From: Litomosoides sigmodontis | Taxonomy: Eukaryota; Nematoda; Chromadorea; Rhabditida; Onchocercidae | DNA: 64,000 nucleotides | Direction: 5' to 3' | Assembly (NCBI GenBank): GCA_963070105.1 | Contig: OY718805.1 | Location: 9,716,652 to 9,780,651, forward strand | Shown: positions 45,312-58,801 of the stretch, one piece after another | Position numbering within the stretch: position 1 is the stretch's first letter | Layout: every line of letters starts with the position of its first letter | Program-made: the position numbers and the translations under genes | The notes under the pieces: model-generated | The model's database searches: none | What the model was told of the DNA's origin: nothing | What the model saw: only the letters and a program-made list of their open reading frames with translations

Positions 45312-48300
45312 ATGTGTCCAACTGAAGCTATTAGCTCACCGGAAAGTGATGGCAGTCAGGAAAACTGGAAACCAGAAACACGTATTATTACGCTTAATTA
45401 TGGTGAAAATCTCGAACAGTCGGTATTTCGATTTCAGAAAGGTTCAATTAACATTTTCCGCCGAAATATAAATTATCAAATATGAATCAACGTTTGCTTT
45501 GTTTTCTAGCATGCTTGTGCTGAGGAGAATTGAAAAAATGTTCCGCAAAAAATTCATCGAATGAATAAAATTTAAAAAGTAATAGTTTTGAAATTTCAAT
45601 TTATCACTTAGCAATGGAATGCCTAATTTTGCAGTTTATAAATTAGAAGGATTATTTTGGTGACCACCATTAACAATTTGATTTCGAAATGATATATTAA
45701 TAGAATTGAAATGAATTCTCATAATTAAGTTTAAATTTTTGAAAGTTTAATTTCAAATTTAGTTTTCAATTTATATTTCTTTTTCTGCTGATATCTTTTT
45801 TTCTTTTTTTTTGTTGATGTATTAGCTATCTGATTTTAAACAAGTATAGGCTGGACTGTTCGATTCGTGCTTGGCGCTAGTCTGTTAGGACGGAAGGTCG
45901 ACCTGTTTACATCAATTTCGGGGCAGATATCCTGGAGAGAGGAAGCCGATGAATTTGCAACATTTGCCGAGATTGAGTGCGAACGACCCGGTGCTTTCTC
46001 GTATAATTTTACAGTTGATAATGAAAGGTACAGTTAAGTTAATTTATGTTTGAATTAAAATTCTTATAATTAATGAATTGAAGCAAAAGAAAGAAGGAAG
46101 TGATTCATTCTGAAATTTGTGAAATTTCTCTACGATGCGTAGACGGTTTATTTTAGTGAACCAGCTGGCAATGGATACATTCTTGTAATGCCAATTTTAT
46201 TTCTGAATGAACGTCCGTTACGTTTGAATGCTGTGACGTGTATTACGCATATCTCGAAGCTTCTTGGTTCACTGGACATGTGGCAGGAGAGACTGAAAGT
46301 AGCTGCAAAAGCTGAATACAATATGATTCATTTCACACCTGTTCAAAAACTAGGAATTTCAAATAGCAGGTATGCGGCATCCTATAACAAAAGGAAACAT
46401 TGACTATATACTTTTACTCTTTCTTTCGTTAATTCAAATTTACCACTGATTAAATTTTAAGAGTTAAAATTTTTAACTCTCAAATTTCGATTCTCTTCCT
46501 CTTCTCATTTTTGATTATTAAAAAAAAATAGCCTTTTAAGGTTACAACGTATGATCCTCCATTATTAGTGCCGCCCATTCGATTTGTTTGTAAAAACTTT
46601 CAAAAGGTTTGAAATGAAATAATTAATTTGTCCATTTAGCTACTGCATTGCTGATCCAATGCAACTGAACCCGAACTTTAGCACAGCCGTAAGTTAAGAA
46701 TTTACTTACTTTTTACAATGTTACTAACATTTAGTCTTTTTTGTTTCACTTTATCTTTCGCACTTTAAACATGCAAAGTATGTTTCTGCTTCTTCCTAAT
46801 CAGTGCAGTAATTTATCACTTGAACAGGGGAAGCAGTACACATATGATGATTTGGCAGTGTTGATAAAGAGCCTTGAAAAAGATTATCATTTATTATCCG
46901 TGCAGGATGTCGTGTGGAATCATGCAGCTCGAAATGCCTCATGGCTTTTAGTGAGTAATTATCATTGTTATCATCATGGAACTGCATCTCCACAGTGACA
47001 CACGAATTCATGCTATCTAATTTAATTTACACTAGGCAAAAAATAAATAATCCGTAAATTTTATTTCAAATTATGCATTAACTTACATTAGCTTCATTGC
47101 ACAACACTTGATCGTTGAATTAATTTATTGTGAAAAAAATAATAATAATTAACAATAATAGCAATAAGAATGATAAAAGTGGTGATAATAACGGTAATAA
47201 CAGTGATGTAATAGTAATAATAATGGTAGTAATAATTAAGGAGCATCCGGAATGTGCATATAATTTAAAAAATAGCCCACATTTACGGCCAGCGTATGTT
47301 CTTGACCGTCTCCTATATCACTTTGGCGTGGACGTTATGAATGGAAAATATGCGGATCGAAATCTTAGCAAAGAAATTAATACCAATGAACATTTAAGAG
47401 TATGTTAATCATTTCAAGAGGAAGTAACTGAATGAGTAGTGCGCATTTGAATTTAAAATTTGCATAGTAGAATTTAATGAAGTACGTCTTAGGATTGCAT
47501 AGCACTAGGATCGTATTCAAGGAGTGTAATTCATATGATATTTTATTTTCAGCATTAATTACTTTATCATTGGAATTGTCTAATTCATTTCCTTTCCATC
47601 TGCTCTGTTCTAAACGTATCGCAATTTTTCTTTTGTCCATGAAAATTCTTATTTCAATCTCTTTCATTCTTTAGATTATTCTGGATATTTTGCGCAACGA
47701 AATCCTACCAGAATTACGAGTTCATGAATTCTTTCAAGTTGACATTGACAATTTGATGGCAAATTTTGAAAAATATGTAAAAGGTGTAAAATTGTGAATT
47801 GTTCAAATTAATAGATCGCTTGAAAGAGATATAAGTTTAGTGGTTTTCGTTAGTTCAATTTATGTTTTACCTGAGAAGATGTGATCGCAAGCAACGGTCA
47901 ACCAACCTTGTATAGTTTCGCCTTTTTTTTTCTTAAAATCATCAGAAGGCGACCGAGCTTTAAATTACATGTTTAGAAGGACCGTCATCTGAGGTGCAGG
48001 ATGAAATGCTGGAGTCGGAGCCAGGACCGTATTGGAATCGTTTTGGCTTCACCGTTAACATGGATCATGCAAATAAAATTTTTAATAGAAAAAGGTATTG
48101 AATTCTAGCCTACTTCCTAGCAATATCAGATAAAAGTTGAAAGAAGGCTGAATTACTTATGAAGTTCAAAAATCGATTTAAATAAACTTGAGGGACGATG
48201 CTTGCGATGAGGAAGAGAGAGAGCGGAAGTGCTTGGAAGCGTTCCGAGCGCATCTTCAATTCCTAAATGAAAGAGCGGTGGCGAGGAGTGGTGGAATTTA

Positions 48301-51300
48301 TGAAAATATATTGCAAGCATGTGCGGGACACATTAGCTATGAACGAATTGATCATTGGGGAGCACGACGAGGCGAACTGACCGAAGACTGTATTCTTGTC
48401 ACACAGTAAGTGAATGCCGCTCAATACGCTATCCCAGTTAATTCAAATTAAAATTTTGAATAAATTTCAATTTCAAAAATTTTCCTTTTTTCCACTTTCC
48501 CACAAGATGCAGGAATTGTTTGCTATGCTAATTGGAATTAGAGAGAAATTTTTTAGCTCCACTTTCTTCATGCATGAAGTAATGGAATAATTTTATTAAA
48601 TTAATTAAAATTACTCATTCAAAAAATATGAAAAAAAAGTGTTGAGGAAACCAATTTTCAATTAATTTTAATTTGAATTTTAATTAAACCTGCTTTAAGG
48701 TTTCAGTTGCATTATTTGCAATTTTTCAAATCATCCAAAAGTGATAAAGTTTATTGCTGCGGAAAAAAAAGCACTTACTGATTGACAGCATTGATAATCA
48801 CATCGTAAGTGATCAATTTGCGTGAAATATTTTCTTCTCAGATACTTCGTGCAGCCATTTCCATCGTTGGACACTTGGAAAGATGAAGAAAAATTTGCAT
48901 ACAACGATGAGTGGGCAGAAAAAATAATGGCATGTAATGGATGGGTTATGAATGATAATCCATTGTTGAATTTTGCACACTATCCATCGCAGGTATAAGC
49001 AATTAATTATTTTACAGTTTTGCGCACCGATAGCTTAACTGTTAGCAGCTTACGTCATTTGTCTGTAAAGTTACCCACCCTCTGGTGCACTTAACCCGAA
49101 ACCGCATTTATCATTAACCTGTGATAGCTGTAGCAAATGTAATTGCATTGAAATTATAGTTTAAAAATATTCCATTTTGCTGCTAATTCACACAATTCGT
49201 TCTATGAATTAATAAAATGAAATGTTGCAGAAATGATTTGATGGTTAAAATTGCTGTAATTTTTGTGTGCTAACAAAATATTCCTTTTTTTGCCTCTTCC
49301 TCTCTTTCGAATTATTGTTTAATTTTGAAATTGCACCGATTTAAATTTCAGGTCTATCTAACGAGACATTTGGTGTGTTGGGGAGATTGCATTAAGCTGA
49401 ATTATGGCGAAAAACCGGAAGACTGTCCATATCTATGGGATTTGATGAAGAGATACACGTAAATCTTTTCATTCGAATTTCCATTCATTCATCGAATTTC
49501 ACTTTTTACTGCTTTTTTTCATTCACAAAAATTAAAATTACAAAATTGTTGTAAAATTGAGCAAAAATGCATAGCGTGGAAATCGATGACCAGTGTAGCA
49601 GTGGTAAATTTCATTCTGTAATAATCGAATAATTCCATTATTACTATCATTACTATTACATGTTTGAAAATTTCACTATAACATTTTTGCGACTAACATT
49701 AGAGAAAAGATAAATGATTGTGTAGTAGAAAATTGAGACACTGTTTATGCACCTCACTGAATTAAACTAAATAATTTCATATTAATTAAATTGATGCAAT
49801 TAAGGAACTAAGTTCGTTTATTTAAGTCAACGTTGTGCAATGATATTCCACGGTTTACGTATTGATAATTGTCACAGTACACCAATGCACGTTGCTGAGG
49901 TATGTGCTTTTTTTTTTTTTTCTTTTTTCAAATTATAAAATTTGATTTGTGAAATACTATCAAAAAAAAAAAACTTTATTTACTTTCACTTTTTTGTTCG
50001 CTCTTTTTTTTCAGTATCTGTTGAAAGCCGCTCGTGAAATACGACCTGATCTCTATGTAACAGCGGAACTTTTTACGCGTAACGAAAGTTTAGATAATAT
50101 CTTTGTAAATCGACTGGGAATAACTTCATTAATACGAGGTATTCATTCATTTAATAATTGAGTGTGTTCTATTTAAAACTCTTAAATACAATTTAACACA
50201 TTCATTTATGTGTGTGTGTGTTTTTCAGAAGCTCAAAATGCTCCAATTAGCTACGAGCAAGGTCGTTTGATCCATCGTTTCGGTGGCGATGCTTTAGGTG
50301 GCTTCATTCAAAAGCCAATTCAAAATGCAACTTCTTGCATAGCGCCAGCTTTATTCTTTGATCAAACACATGACAATCCTCCAGCTATCGATGTATTCCA
50401 ATTCTTCCTTAATTAACACTTTGCGCTAATTCATTTGTTAATTAGATTGATCTTAATTGATCCGATTTATTGCTACAACGTTAACAGTTAAATAGTGTAA
50501 AATTAAATTGAACCACATCCATAATAGCAGCTTTGTGTGTGTCGCACACTCAAAATTTCCTGCGTAAAATGATTCGAACACTTTTTTTTCTTTTTTTTTA
50601 GTATTTATGAGAATTAATTTAAATTAAAAAAATAATCACTGACATTTAATACGATTATTTTTCATATATTTTATGTGAATAATTCTAGAAACGTTCCGTT
50701 TATGACTTCATCCCAACGGCTGCAATGCTAGCAATGGCAAATTGCGGCGTGGGCAGTGTTCGAGGATACGATGAACTTGTGCCATATAAGGTAAGTTAAA
50801 TCCAGCCGGGTGATAACTTATCTGATAAGTTGATAAATTAAGGAATTATCAATCGTCTCAAATTATCAGACATCCCACTACACCGATTCTTTATGTATAA
50901 TGTTTGACTTACAAAATTATACATCTCTTTTGTCCAATGGTTCTTGTTTTCTTCTCGTAACACTACCATTAGCACATTTAATATTCTTCTATTTAAATTA
51001 ATAATATTCTATTCCATTAAAATATATGAAATTTCAGATAGATGTTGTTAGTGAAACACGTAATTACGCGAAATGGAGTGAAATAAGTCGTCATTCACGC
51101 GGTATTATTTCAGCACGTGCAGCACTAAATAAATTACACGTTTGGCTTGCGGAACATAATTACACTCAAGTATTCATTCAATTACTTAATTTTTTTTTTC
51201 AAAATGAATACGAAATATTTGGTAAATGGATGACTTCTTACTTTACGCAATTTTAGATTTATGTTGATCAGCGAACATCGGACATCGTTGCACTAACACG

Positions 51301-54300
51301 ACATAATCCGATGACGCACGAGAAAGTTATAATGCTTTCACATACGGCGTTTAATAAAGAGACTATTTGTTATGATTGTCCAGCAGTTGAAGATTTAACA
51401 TTTACTGGTGATAATTTTACCATTTAAATATATTATCCCTTTATGCAAATGTGTTCATTTTGACATTTAAATTTATCAATTATTCCTACTGTAAAATTGC
51501 ACCTACGCTTAGGTTACACTTAGATGACGTTACCAATTTGCCATCATTAACCTAAAATACCATCCATCAAAAAAAAAGCCGTGAATTTTAGGTGTATTTG
51601 ATGAAATTCTACTGGAAATTGAATTTCACTATACGCATGAGAACAATCCACCGGGTATATTTTTGCTTATTTGCGAAGAAAAAAAAACAAAATGATTAGA
51701 AATTTAAAATTTTAGTAAGTTTACAGAAAATGCTGATAAAATTGTTGGTTTAAATGGTGCTAAAGTTGAAATTCGAGAGCATTTGAAACAAAACAGTTCA
51801 ATGTTGGGAACGATTGAGCAGTATGAAACAGGTGGCAGACTTCACTTGAATCACTTCCCTTCCGGATCAGTCATCGTCATAAAGTGTTAATTCATTTTCC
51901 CTACTGTTAATTAACGTGTAGATCAAACTAATTAAGTGAGAGGTGCAGAGTCAACAAAAGCAATTTTATTTATTTTTTAGCTTTTTTTTGAGTTAAAATA
52001 ACGAAATTGATTGATAGAAGCGGATAGAAGGAGAAGGAAGAGTGACAGAATAGGAATTGAAGTTTTTAATTTGAAATGAACTTTCAACAGGGTATCACCA
52101 ATCAAGAGTGCAAGCGAAGCAATCAAGCTGATTCGTGACTATTTAACTGGAAGGAATGATTTCATAAAAACATGTAAGCACTTCTGATATATCACAATAT
52201 ATTTTGCATTAACAAATTCCTACCAATAAATTGTTGGATTATGAAATTTCAAAAATTTTACAAAACAAAAAAAAGCTTTATTTGTAAAAGCAAAAATTAA
52301 CGAATTGGTTAAATTAATTGTGAAATTTATTGTTTAATTTAGCATTTTGCAGTTCTTGTGAATGCATTAAGCCAGTCAACTCTGCAAGCCTACAACATGC
52401 TTCTGTTTCGGTGTGCCGCAGAAGATGAGGACGATTTTGGATCGAACGCTTACAACATACCGAACTGGAAAACGTTAGATTATTGCGGCTTGCAAGGTTA
52501 ATTTTGATAAATTGCCAAAAAGAAGCGTTAAATTTGCATTAAATTCGCTAAATTTTTTAATCTATCACTATTCTCTCAGTAAAATTTGATGTTTTTCAAA
52601 AACTAATCAAAGGTTGCGTAACAGAAGATACTGATAACTAATTATCCAACTGCAACTAATTGATTATCATCAGTTATTATCAGTATTGAAAATTATTAGC
52701 ACTAAAATCTAACAGTACCATCGTCGATAGCATTCTAGGACAGTCACTGAAATACTTTATTTATGTAGAAATTCTAAATTTCTGCATTGATTAGGCCCTC
52801 CGGAAAAGGATTTGCTTCTTCATCACGCAGTTATTGTTAAAAACAAAATTCGTAATTGATAGCAGCAATGGCAATGGACAAGAAGAAATAAATTAAGGGG
52901 AAATTTGCATTTCATTTCAGGTTTATTGCCCTATCTAAGTGATATCCGACTTCACAATGATCTTGCTCATCCGATATGTCAAAATTTACGTGATGGTTTA
53001 TGGCTTTGTAGCTACATTTATCATAGGCTTATGAAGTGCAATCCAATGCTACTGGAAATTGCTCGTATCATTCGAATTTTATTTTTGCCACTTCGTGAAG
53101 TGCCGTATGATTTAAGGCCGTGCTACTTCGAAGCGTTATTTTCGCTAATTTACGAGACAACAGTGGAGCAACTGATGAAGAAATTCAGTCCGTCAGTTTT
53201 CCCTTTCTTTCCTTCACTTTTATTCCTGCATTGTCTGCTATCATTTCTTGATCGTATCAAAAATTGATTGCTCAATTTTTTTTTTTTTTTTTGAAAAAAC
53301 TCATCATCTTCCAATAATTATTCCAATATATGTATCTTTATTGCAAAAAACAAAAAAAAAACTCATTGCAATTCGATTTGCATTCGTTTCGATAGCGGTA
53401 TCGTTAGAAGTTTTCTTAATTAATTGCACAATTAGTTCGAGTAATTAATTTGAGATCAATTATTTGCGCAATTAATTTTGTAGACCATTTGCGACAGCGT
53501 CGTTATTTGTTCAATCGTTAGCGTTATCGTCGGTATCATTCCTTGGAGCAGTGAAGAATGCCAAGCTGGCACTACTGCCGGACGGATATGAAGCGGAGGA
53601 CGCTCAACCTTCATCACTTTCCGCTGGCCTACCGCACTTCTCCACCGGATTTTGGAGGAATTGGGGACGAGACACATTCATCGCGTTACCCGGTTGTTGC
53701 CTTGTTACCGGTCGATTTCAGGATGCTCGGTAATGTCCTTTAGTCTCGGTGGTGAAGTTATTCTCATTCAGTTCAATTTCCGTTTCTTCAGTTTATATCA
53801 TTTGTTTCAACATTTGGCTACTGTAGAATATTTGCCTGATATCAATGAGGAGAGAAAATTCAGGGTAAATTAAATTAAATGCTAAATTACCAAAGCTCAA
53901 AAGTGTGTAAAGCATGCAGCTAAGTGAGATAGTAAATTTAGCTCAAAATAATGATCAAATGAGTGAAATTAGAAAAAATTGTTAATAGAGTGCTGTAAGG
54001 ATCTACGATACTGTAGATGGAAAAATATTGCAGGAACTTAATTCTATCGTATGGTGGCGCAATGAGACATGGATTAATACCGAATCTTTTGGACGGAGGA
54101 TACGGTGCACGTTATAACGCACGTGATGCTGTTTGGTTCTGGTTGTATGCCATCGTGAAATATATTGAAATGGTACCGGATGGTGTTAGCATTCTCAAAA
54201 GTAAAGTACTTCGCATATTCATCAATGATGACACCATTTATGGACATGATTTGACTGTAAGCCAATTAATAAATTAATTAATCTATTAATTAACTAGCCA

Positions 54301-56232
54301 ATTAATTTAACTAATATTGTTGTATGGTTACATGTTACAGGAATATGCTTGGTGTATATTTTCAATGTAATAGTTTGAGCGATGTTACTTTCAAAAATAC
54401 AATTTATAATAAATTTCAGGAACAGTACCTTGCTGATACGATGCAAGAAGCGCTTATGCGACATTTTAATGGAATAAACTTTGTTGAGCGTAACGCTGGT
54501 GCTAGAATTGATGAGCACATGCAGGAATCAGGTAAATATTTCAAAGAAGAGAATTTTAAAACTCCCAAAATTTTACTCCCAACAACAAACGATAAAGTGA
54601 GAAGTGAGGAAGGCATGCATGCACCTGTTGCGTTTACATTTCTTCCTCTCCATTATAATGAATTTAAGTCAATCATCATTCATCGCAATAACAGTTTCTA
54701 GGCTTTCATGTAAGTGCATATGTTGATCGCAATACTGGTTTCATATTCGGTGGTAACGTGTACAATTGTGGTACATGGATGGATAAGATGGGAAGCTCGG
54801 AGAAAGCTGGCAATAAAGGTTGGCCGGCAACACCTCGAGATGGTGCAGCTGTTGAGTTGCAAGGCCTCTGTTTCGCAGTAATTGAGAGATTGGAAGAATT
54901 GTATCAAAAGAAACTCTATCCATACAACGGTGTTTCTACCGGTTGGTATTGAAATTTTGATTGATTAATAAGAAAACAAAATTTCGATGAACTTTACTTC
55001 GTATTGCTTTGAAATTTTGGATAATAAATGCTGTGAGAAATGACATAAAATAGTAATTGAAGGAATGTTTATTTACAGAAAATAATGAAATATGGACGTG
55101 GCAACAATGGACAAATATTATGAAAGACAATTTTGAACGGTTTTTCTATGTAACTGATGTTGATTCATCAGAATACGTAAACAGACGTGGCATAATTAAG
55201 GATACGTACGGTTCAATGCAAGGTTATACGGATTATCAATTAAGACCAAATTTCGCAATTACACTAACTGTGGTGAGCTTGTTTTAATGACACATTCGAA
55301 AATTTTCATATGTTTTTTATACAGCCCTCAAAAGTTTAAAATAAAATTTTAAGTTTGAAGATTTAAAAAGCAATGGTGGTAAAATTATTTCATTAAAAAT
55401 TTTCTACCGTTTTAGGCTCCAAGATTGATGAATTCACAGAAAGCTTGGCATGCATTACAAGTTGCAGAAAAGGAATTACTTGGACCGTTGGGTATCAAAA
55501 CTCTCGATCCAAGGTAGTAGTATCCTGGACTCAACTAATACCTAATATACAGCATTTGTTAGAGATCTTGATTAAAATGATCTATTTACGTCCCATTCGT
55601 AGTACTATTTACTAACTGATAAAAATAGTCTAACACAGTTATATCAGGAAAAATTTAACGAATGAAATTTTTAAAAATTTCTCTTTTAGTGACTACAATT
55701 ACTGTCCATTCTACAATCAAGATGATGATAGCACGGAAAAGAAAATAGCTCGAGGTTGGAGCTACCATCAAGGCCCAGTGCGTTTTCAACTATTACATTT
55801 CTTCAATATTTCCTAATTTCAAGTGTTAAATGTGCACTGTATTTCGTACAGCACACATACTTCAAAACTGAAACCTAGAATAGCGCTCAAAATTTTCACG
55901 TCTTATTTCGATTTTTTTAATTTCAATTTAAGGAATGGCTATGGGTGGGAATGTTTTTCTTTCGAGCAAAATTAGCAATAGCAAAAGTAATCAGTGAAGA
56001 TAAGAACGATGTGGAATTTTATGAGAAAGCTAAACGATCCGTACGATCACGAATGGGTGCTTACTGGGAACATTTGAAATGTTCAAATTGGGCATCACTT
56101 CCCGAATTAACCAATGCAAACGGATCACCGTGTTATCATTCATGTGGTGCACAAGCATGGAGTATCGGTTGTATGTTAGAAGTGGTCGATGAGTTGTATG
56201 AATTGCACAAATCTTCAATTATATCACGATAA
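45312..56232 (+). CDS. agl-1: glycogen debranching enzyme (AGL)
   Basis: Bifunctional 4-alpha-glucanotransferase/amylo-1,6-glucosidase of cytosolic glycogen breakdown. Thirty exons join in phase (4515 nt, 1504 aa; human AGL 1532): 45312-45441, 45850-46027, 46157-46369, 46640-46688, 46828-46950, 47241-47399, 47675-47783, 47977-48094, 48193-48405, 48842-48992, 49352-49458, 49827-49899, 50015-50138, 50229-50392, 50689-50790, 51038-51169, 51257-51407, 51592-51654, 51727-51883, 52091-52173, 52353-52496, 52921-53191, 53484-53729, 54034-54256, 54420-54531, 54702-54941, 55079-55272, 55416-55513, 55690-55777, 55933-56232. GH13-like transferase motifs are [11 protein letters not shown] (D about 530), TAELF (E about 559) and THDN. 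The GH133 glucosidase motifs are NARDAVWFW (D about 1118) and LPELTN (E about 1463). Both active sites look intact. An upstream acceptor-like TTACAG (about 45268-45273) may serve trans-splicing. Several 3' splice sites end AAG or GAG. Confidence 0.96.
47128..47240 (+). repeat. degenerate AAT/GATAAT tract at 3' end of AGL intron 5
   Basis: Imperfect AAT, GATAAT and GTAATA units run right up to the acceptor (AATTAAG) of exon 6, leaving no polypyrimidine tract. The tract is also open in frame with exon 6 (Asn/Ser/Asp-rich), so an upstream frame appears to read into the exon. Confidence 0.7.
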
Positions 56233-58072
56233 GGAATCCACAATTAAAACATTTCATCGTCAGATTTCTTAAGAGTTCAAATTTGAAAAATGCAAAGTTC
56301 TCACAATCGCCACAATAGATCCTAGAAAATTTTAAACGTAGATTGGACTAGACTTCTCTCAACTTGTCACAATTCTAGGTGGAATTTGTGAAATTCTAGG
56401 TGAAATTTGAAATTGTGAATTTGCTGATTCTCCTCCTCCTATTCATACGTATTAGGCTAGCGATTCTTGTACTATATGTTAATGTTAGTGTGTTAAGAAA
56501 ACATGTCGCATAAAACTGAAACATCTTAAGTTGGATCGTTCTACTTACCATAATGAGAGAGATTATGTATTCCATCATAATTCGAAGTAAATCAACAATG
56601 ATTTTTTGTAAGTAAAGAAAATAAGTTTGTTTTCAGTAAAATTTCCACGTAAAAGAGGTGAAAATTTCTATGATGAAATTCCAGAAACATTTTTCCGCAA
56701 TTTACCGGACAAGAAATACAAGCATTTCACAACTTTATCTAATCTTTTTGGGGTAGAAACACACGCCAAAATAAATAAATTACAACTTATTCTGTTATTA
56801 TTAGTTTAGTTGAACGTTTTTAAAATAAATTTGCTTGTTGTGTTAAATTTATATACAGATAGGGTTAGCATAAGAAAAGACTAAATAATCTGCAGAATGG
56901 ATTTAGTGGAAATATACGGTAATATAAGACAGCACTATTGTAATTTAGTGTTCATTAAAGTACATCGAACAAAATTTGATAAGGAAAGAAAAACAGTTCA
57001 GAAATTCCTCAATTTATAAGATTCAACCTCTAAAATAATTTGTTTGGAAAACTTTTGCCTAAAGGATTTTTATAAAAAAGTTATTGCATTTGAAAGTACA
57101 TGTGTGGTGACATACCATTAATTAGAACCGCAAGAATTATTACTTAAACAAGCCGATGAAGAACAAACAGGAATATCAAAATAATCAATTTAGAGAGTGA
57201 ATGTCGAACAAAAATTATGGTGTCATCATGGTATTCCAAAAAAAATGGTCGAAAAAATATACCTGTTAAGTGCTTGGTGCGTGGGAAAAATTCCTCTGTT
57301 CCATAGTCGTACTTTTTTCGACATGTGGCAAAAGTTATTTCTGTCAAACAATTTGAAAAGATAAATGGATAATATCCACATAGACTAAAAGCAGTACAAT
57401 ATCCAATAAAAGCACACGAAAAGTCATAAAAATAAAAGGACTCTGTTTAACCGTTTTCGTAAAGCAATGAGTTTTGAAGTCACAAATATAGAAGTTTCAT
57501 GCTCAATCAAATAAAGACATTTGCAATTGGAATGGGCGCTGGTAATTGCTTGCATATTTCATTTACTGAATTTTCAAACTTTAGTTATTGTTTGCTATGT
57601 GTATCATATGCTTTGTCACCTTTCGTAGTACCTATTGTTCCTTATAAGTTTCTCACTTAATGTTTGACAAGCAAAATAAACATTACTGCTATTCATTTTA
57701 TATGATAAGCTTTTGAAATCACTTTAATCTTTGATGTTAGCTAGTTACAAAGGACGGTTTTTAGCAAATGGGGGATCCTTTCTATTCTTCTGCTATACCT
57801 GTATCAACAAGTTCCAATTTTAGTAACAAATTTCGACTTCATCTATAAGTGATCGGCTCAATAAACATCAGTTATAATGGTATTGTAGCGTAAGGAACAA
57901 TAACCTCAAAAAACAAAACTCTTCACTATTACTCAAATGTTGCCAAACAAAATAAAGATTCACAAAAAATACTGCAAAATGACCCATTAGCATCGAGTAA
58001 GTGCAAAGGAAGATATAGGAAATTAAACATTTGGGTGATATATATCCACAAAATAACGACAGACAATATATT
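56233..58072. other. convergent 3' region, AGL / ELOF1
   Basis: Mostly non-coding 3' flanks of two convergent genes. Short tandem repeats built on ATTCTAGGTG occur at about 56373-56405. One coding-like patch at 56637-56809 is listed separately. Confidence 0.5.
56637..56809 (+). other. coding-like orphan exon downstream of AGL
   Basis: After a clean TTTTCAG acceptor, 57 codons are open to a TAG. They have a balanced charged composition (PRKRGENFYDEIPETFF, then LPDKKYKHFTTLSNLFG) unlike the surrounding AT-rich chance frames. The preceding ATG at 56598 with a GTAAGT donor would imply a 29-nt intron, which is too short to trust. It could be an alternative 3' exon of AGL, a small gene, or a remnant. 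No homologue is recognised. Confidence 0.35.
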
Positions 58073-58801
58073 TCACCGGTTTGCTTGTTCGCATGCATCG
58101 ATCCAATCAGAATAGACATCAATGGGTTCTGACAGATAATTGATATTTGTTTGAAAATCTTCGAGGCATACTCGACATGAGATAAAGCCAACGTTTCGTT
58201 CACGGTCCCTAGAAAAGTTATGAGCGATATATACATACTGGAACTTTGTGGAAGATGTGATTTAGAACCCTAAATGGTCCCACATAAAACGTCACACACA
58301 ACCGACCCAGATGATTTGCATTGGTTCCATCTCTATTAACAAGCTAACCCTTTGTGCAAAACCTCCGTAAATCCCAACTAAGATCGACTTTGCGGATATG
58401 TTCAAAAAATACAGTAGTTCGCTTCAGGAAAACTGCTAAAAAAAAGTTTTGAAACGAATTTCTCCACAAAAAGTCACGAACTTAAATTATGATTACACAT
58501 TCTTCAGTAACAAAATAACAAAAAAAATGAGAGTAACAAAATAGTTTCGAATATTTTTTTCCAGTCAGCAGGGAAAATACAAGAAATTACATCAGCGTTT
58601 CGCATGTTATCCAAACAATTGATTAGTCTTAACCTGAATTATCAAACAAATATTTAAAATTGGGATTTGTGAACAAGAAACATACATTTTTACTTCACAC
58701 ACTCTTTCGTGATTGCAAAATGGACAGTTGAATTGTGTCTCCAGCGGCACGATTGATTTAACTTTTGGCGGTGGCTTTCGCTTTACTTTACGCTTTCCCA
58801 T
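58073..58801 (-). CDS. ELOF1: transcription elongation factor 1 homolog (ELOF1)
   Basis: Two exons, 58801-58686 and 58208-58073, encode 83 aa, the same length as human ELOF1. The basic N-terminus [16 protein letters not shown] is followed by a four-cysteine zinc ribbon: CPFC (26/29) and CRVC (50/53), with HERVCEVK between. The conserved tail includes [21 protein letters not shown]1/Elf1 binds RNA polymerase II near the DNA entry path and supports elongation through nucleosomes and transcription-coupled repair. The intron falls between the two zinc-binding halves. A trans-splice-like acceptor (TAATTTAG) lies 9 nt before the ATG. Confidence 0.97.

Noticed and set aside
56597..56636. Two-exon gene model with ATG at 56598 joined to the orphan exon
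   Set aside because: The implied intron would be only 29 nt, shorter than credible nematode introns.
57868..58236. 122-aa minus-strand ORF overlapping ELOF1 exon 2
   Set aside because: A different frame from the zinc-ribbon exon; a shadow of ELOF1 plus 3'UTR.
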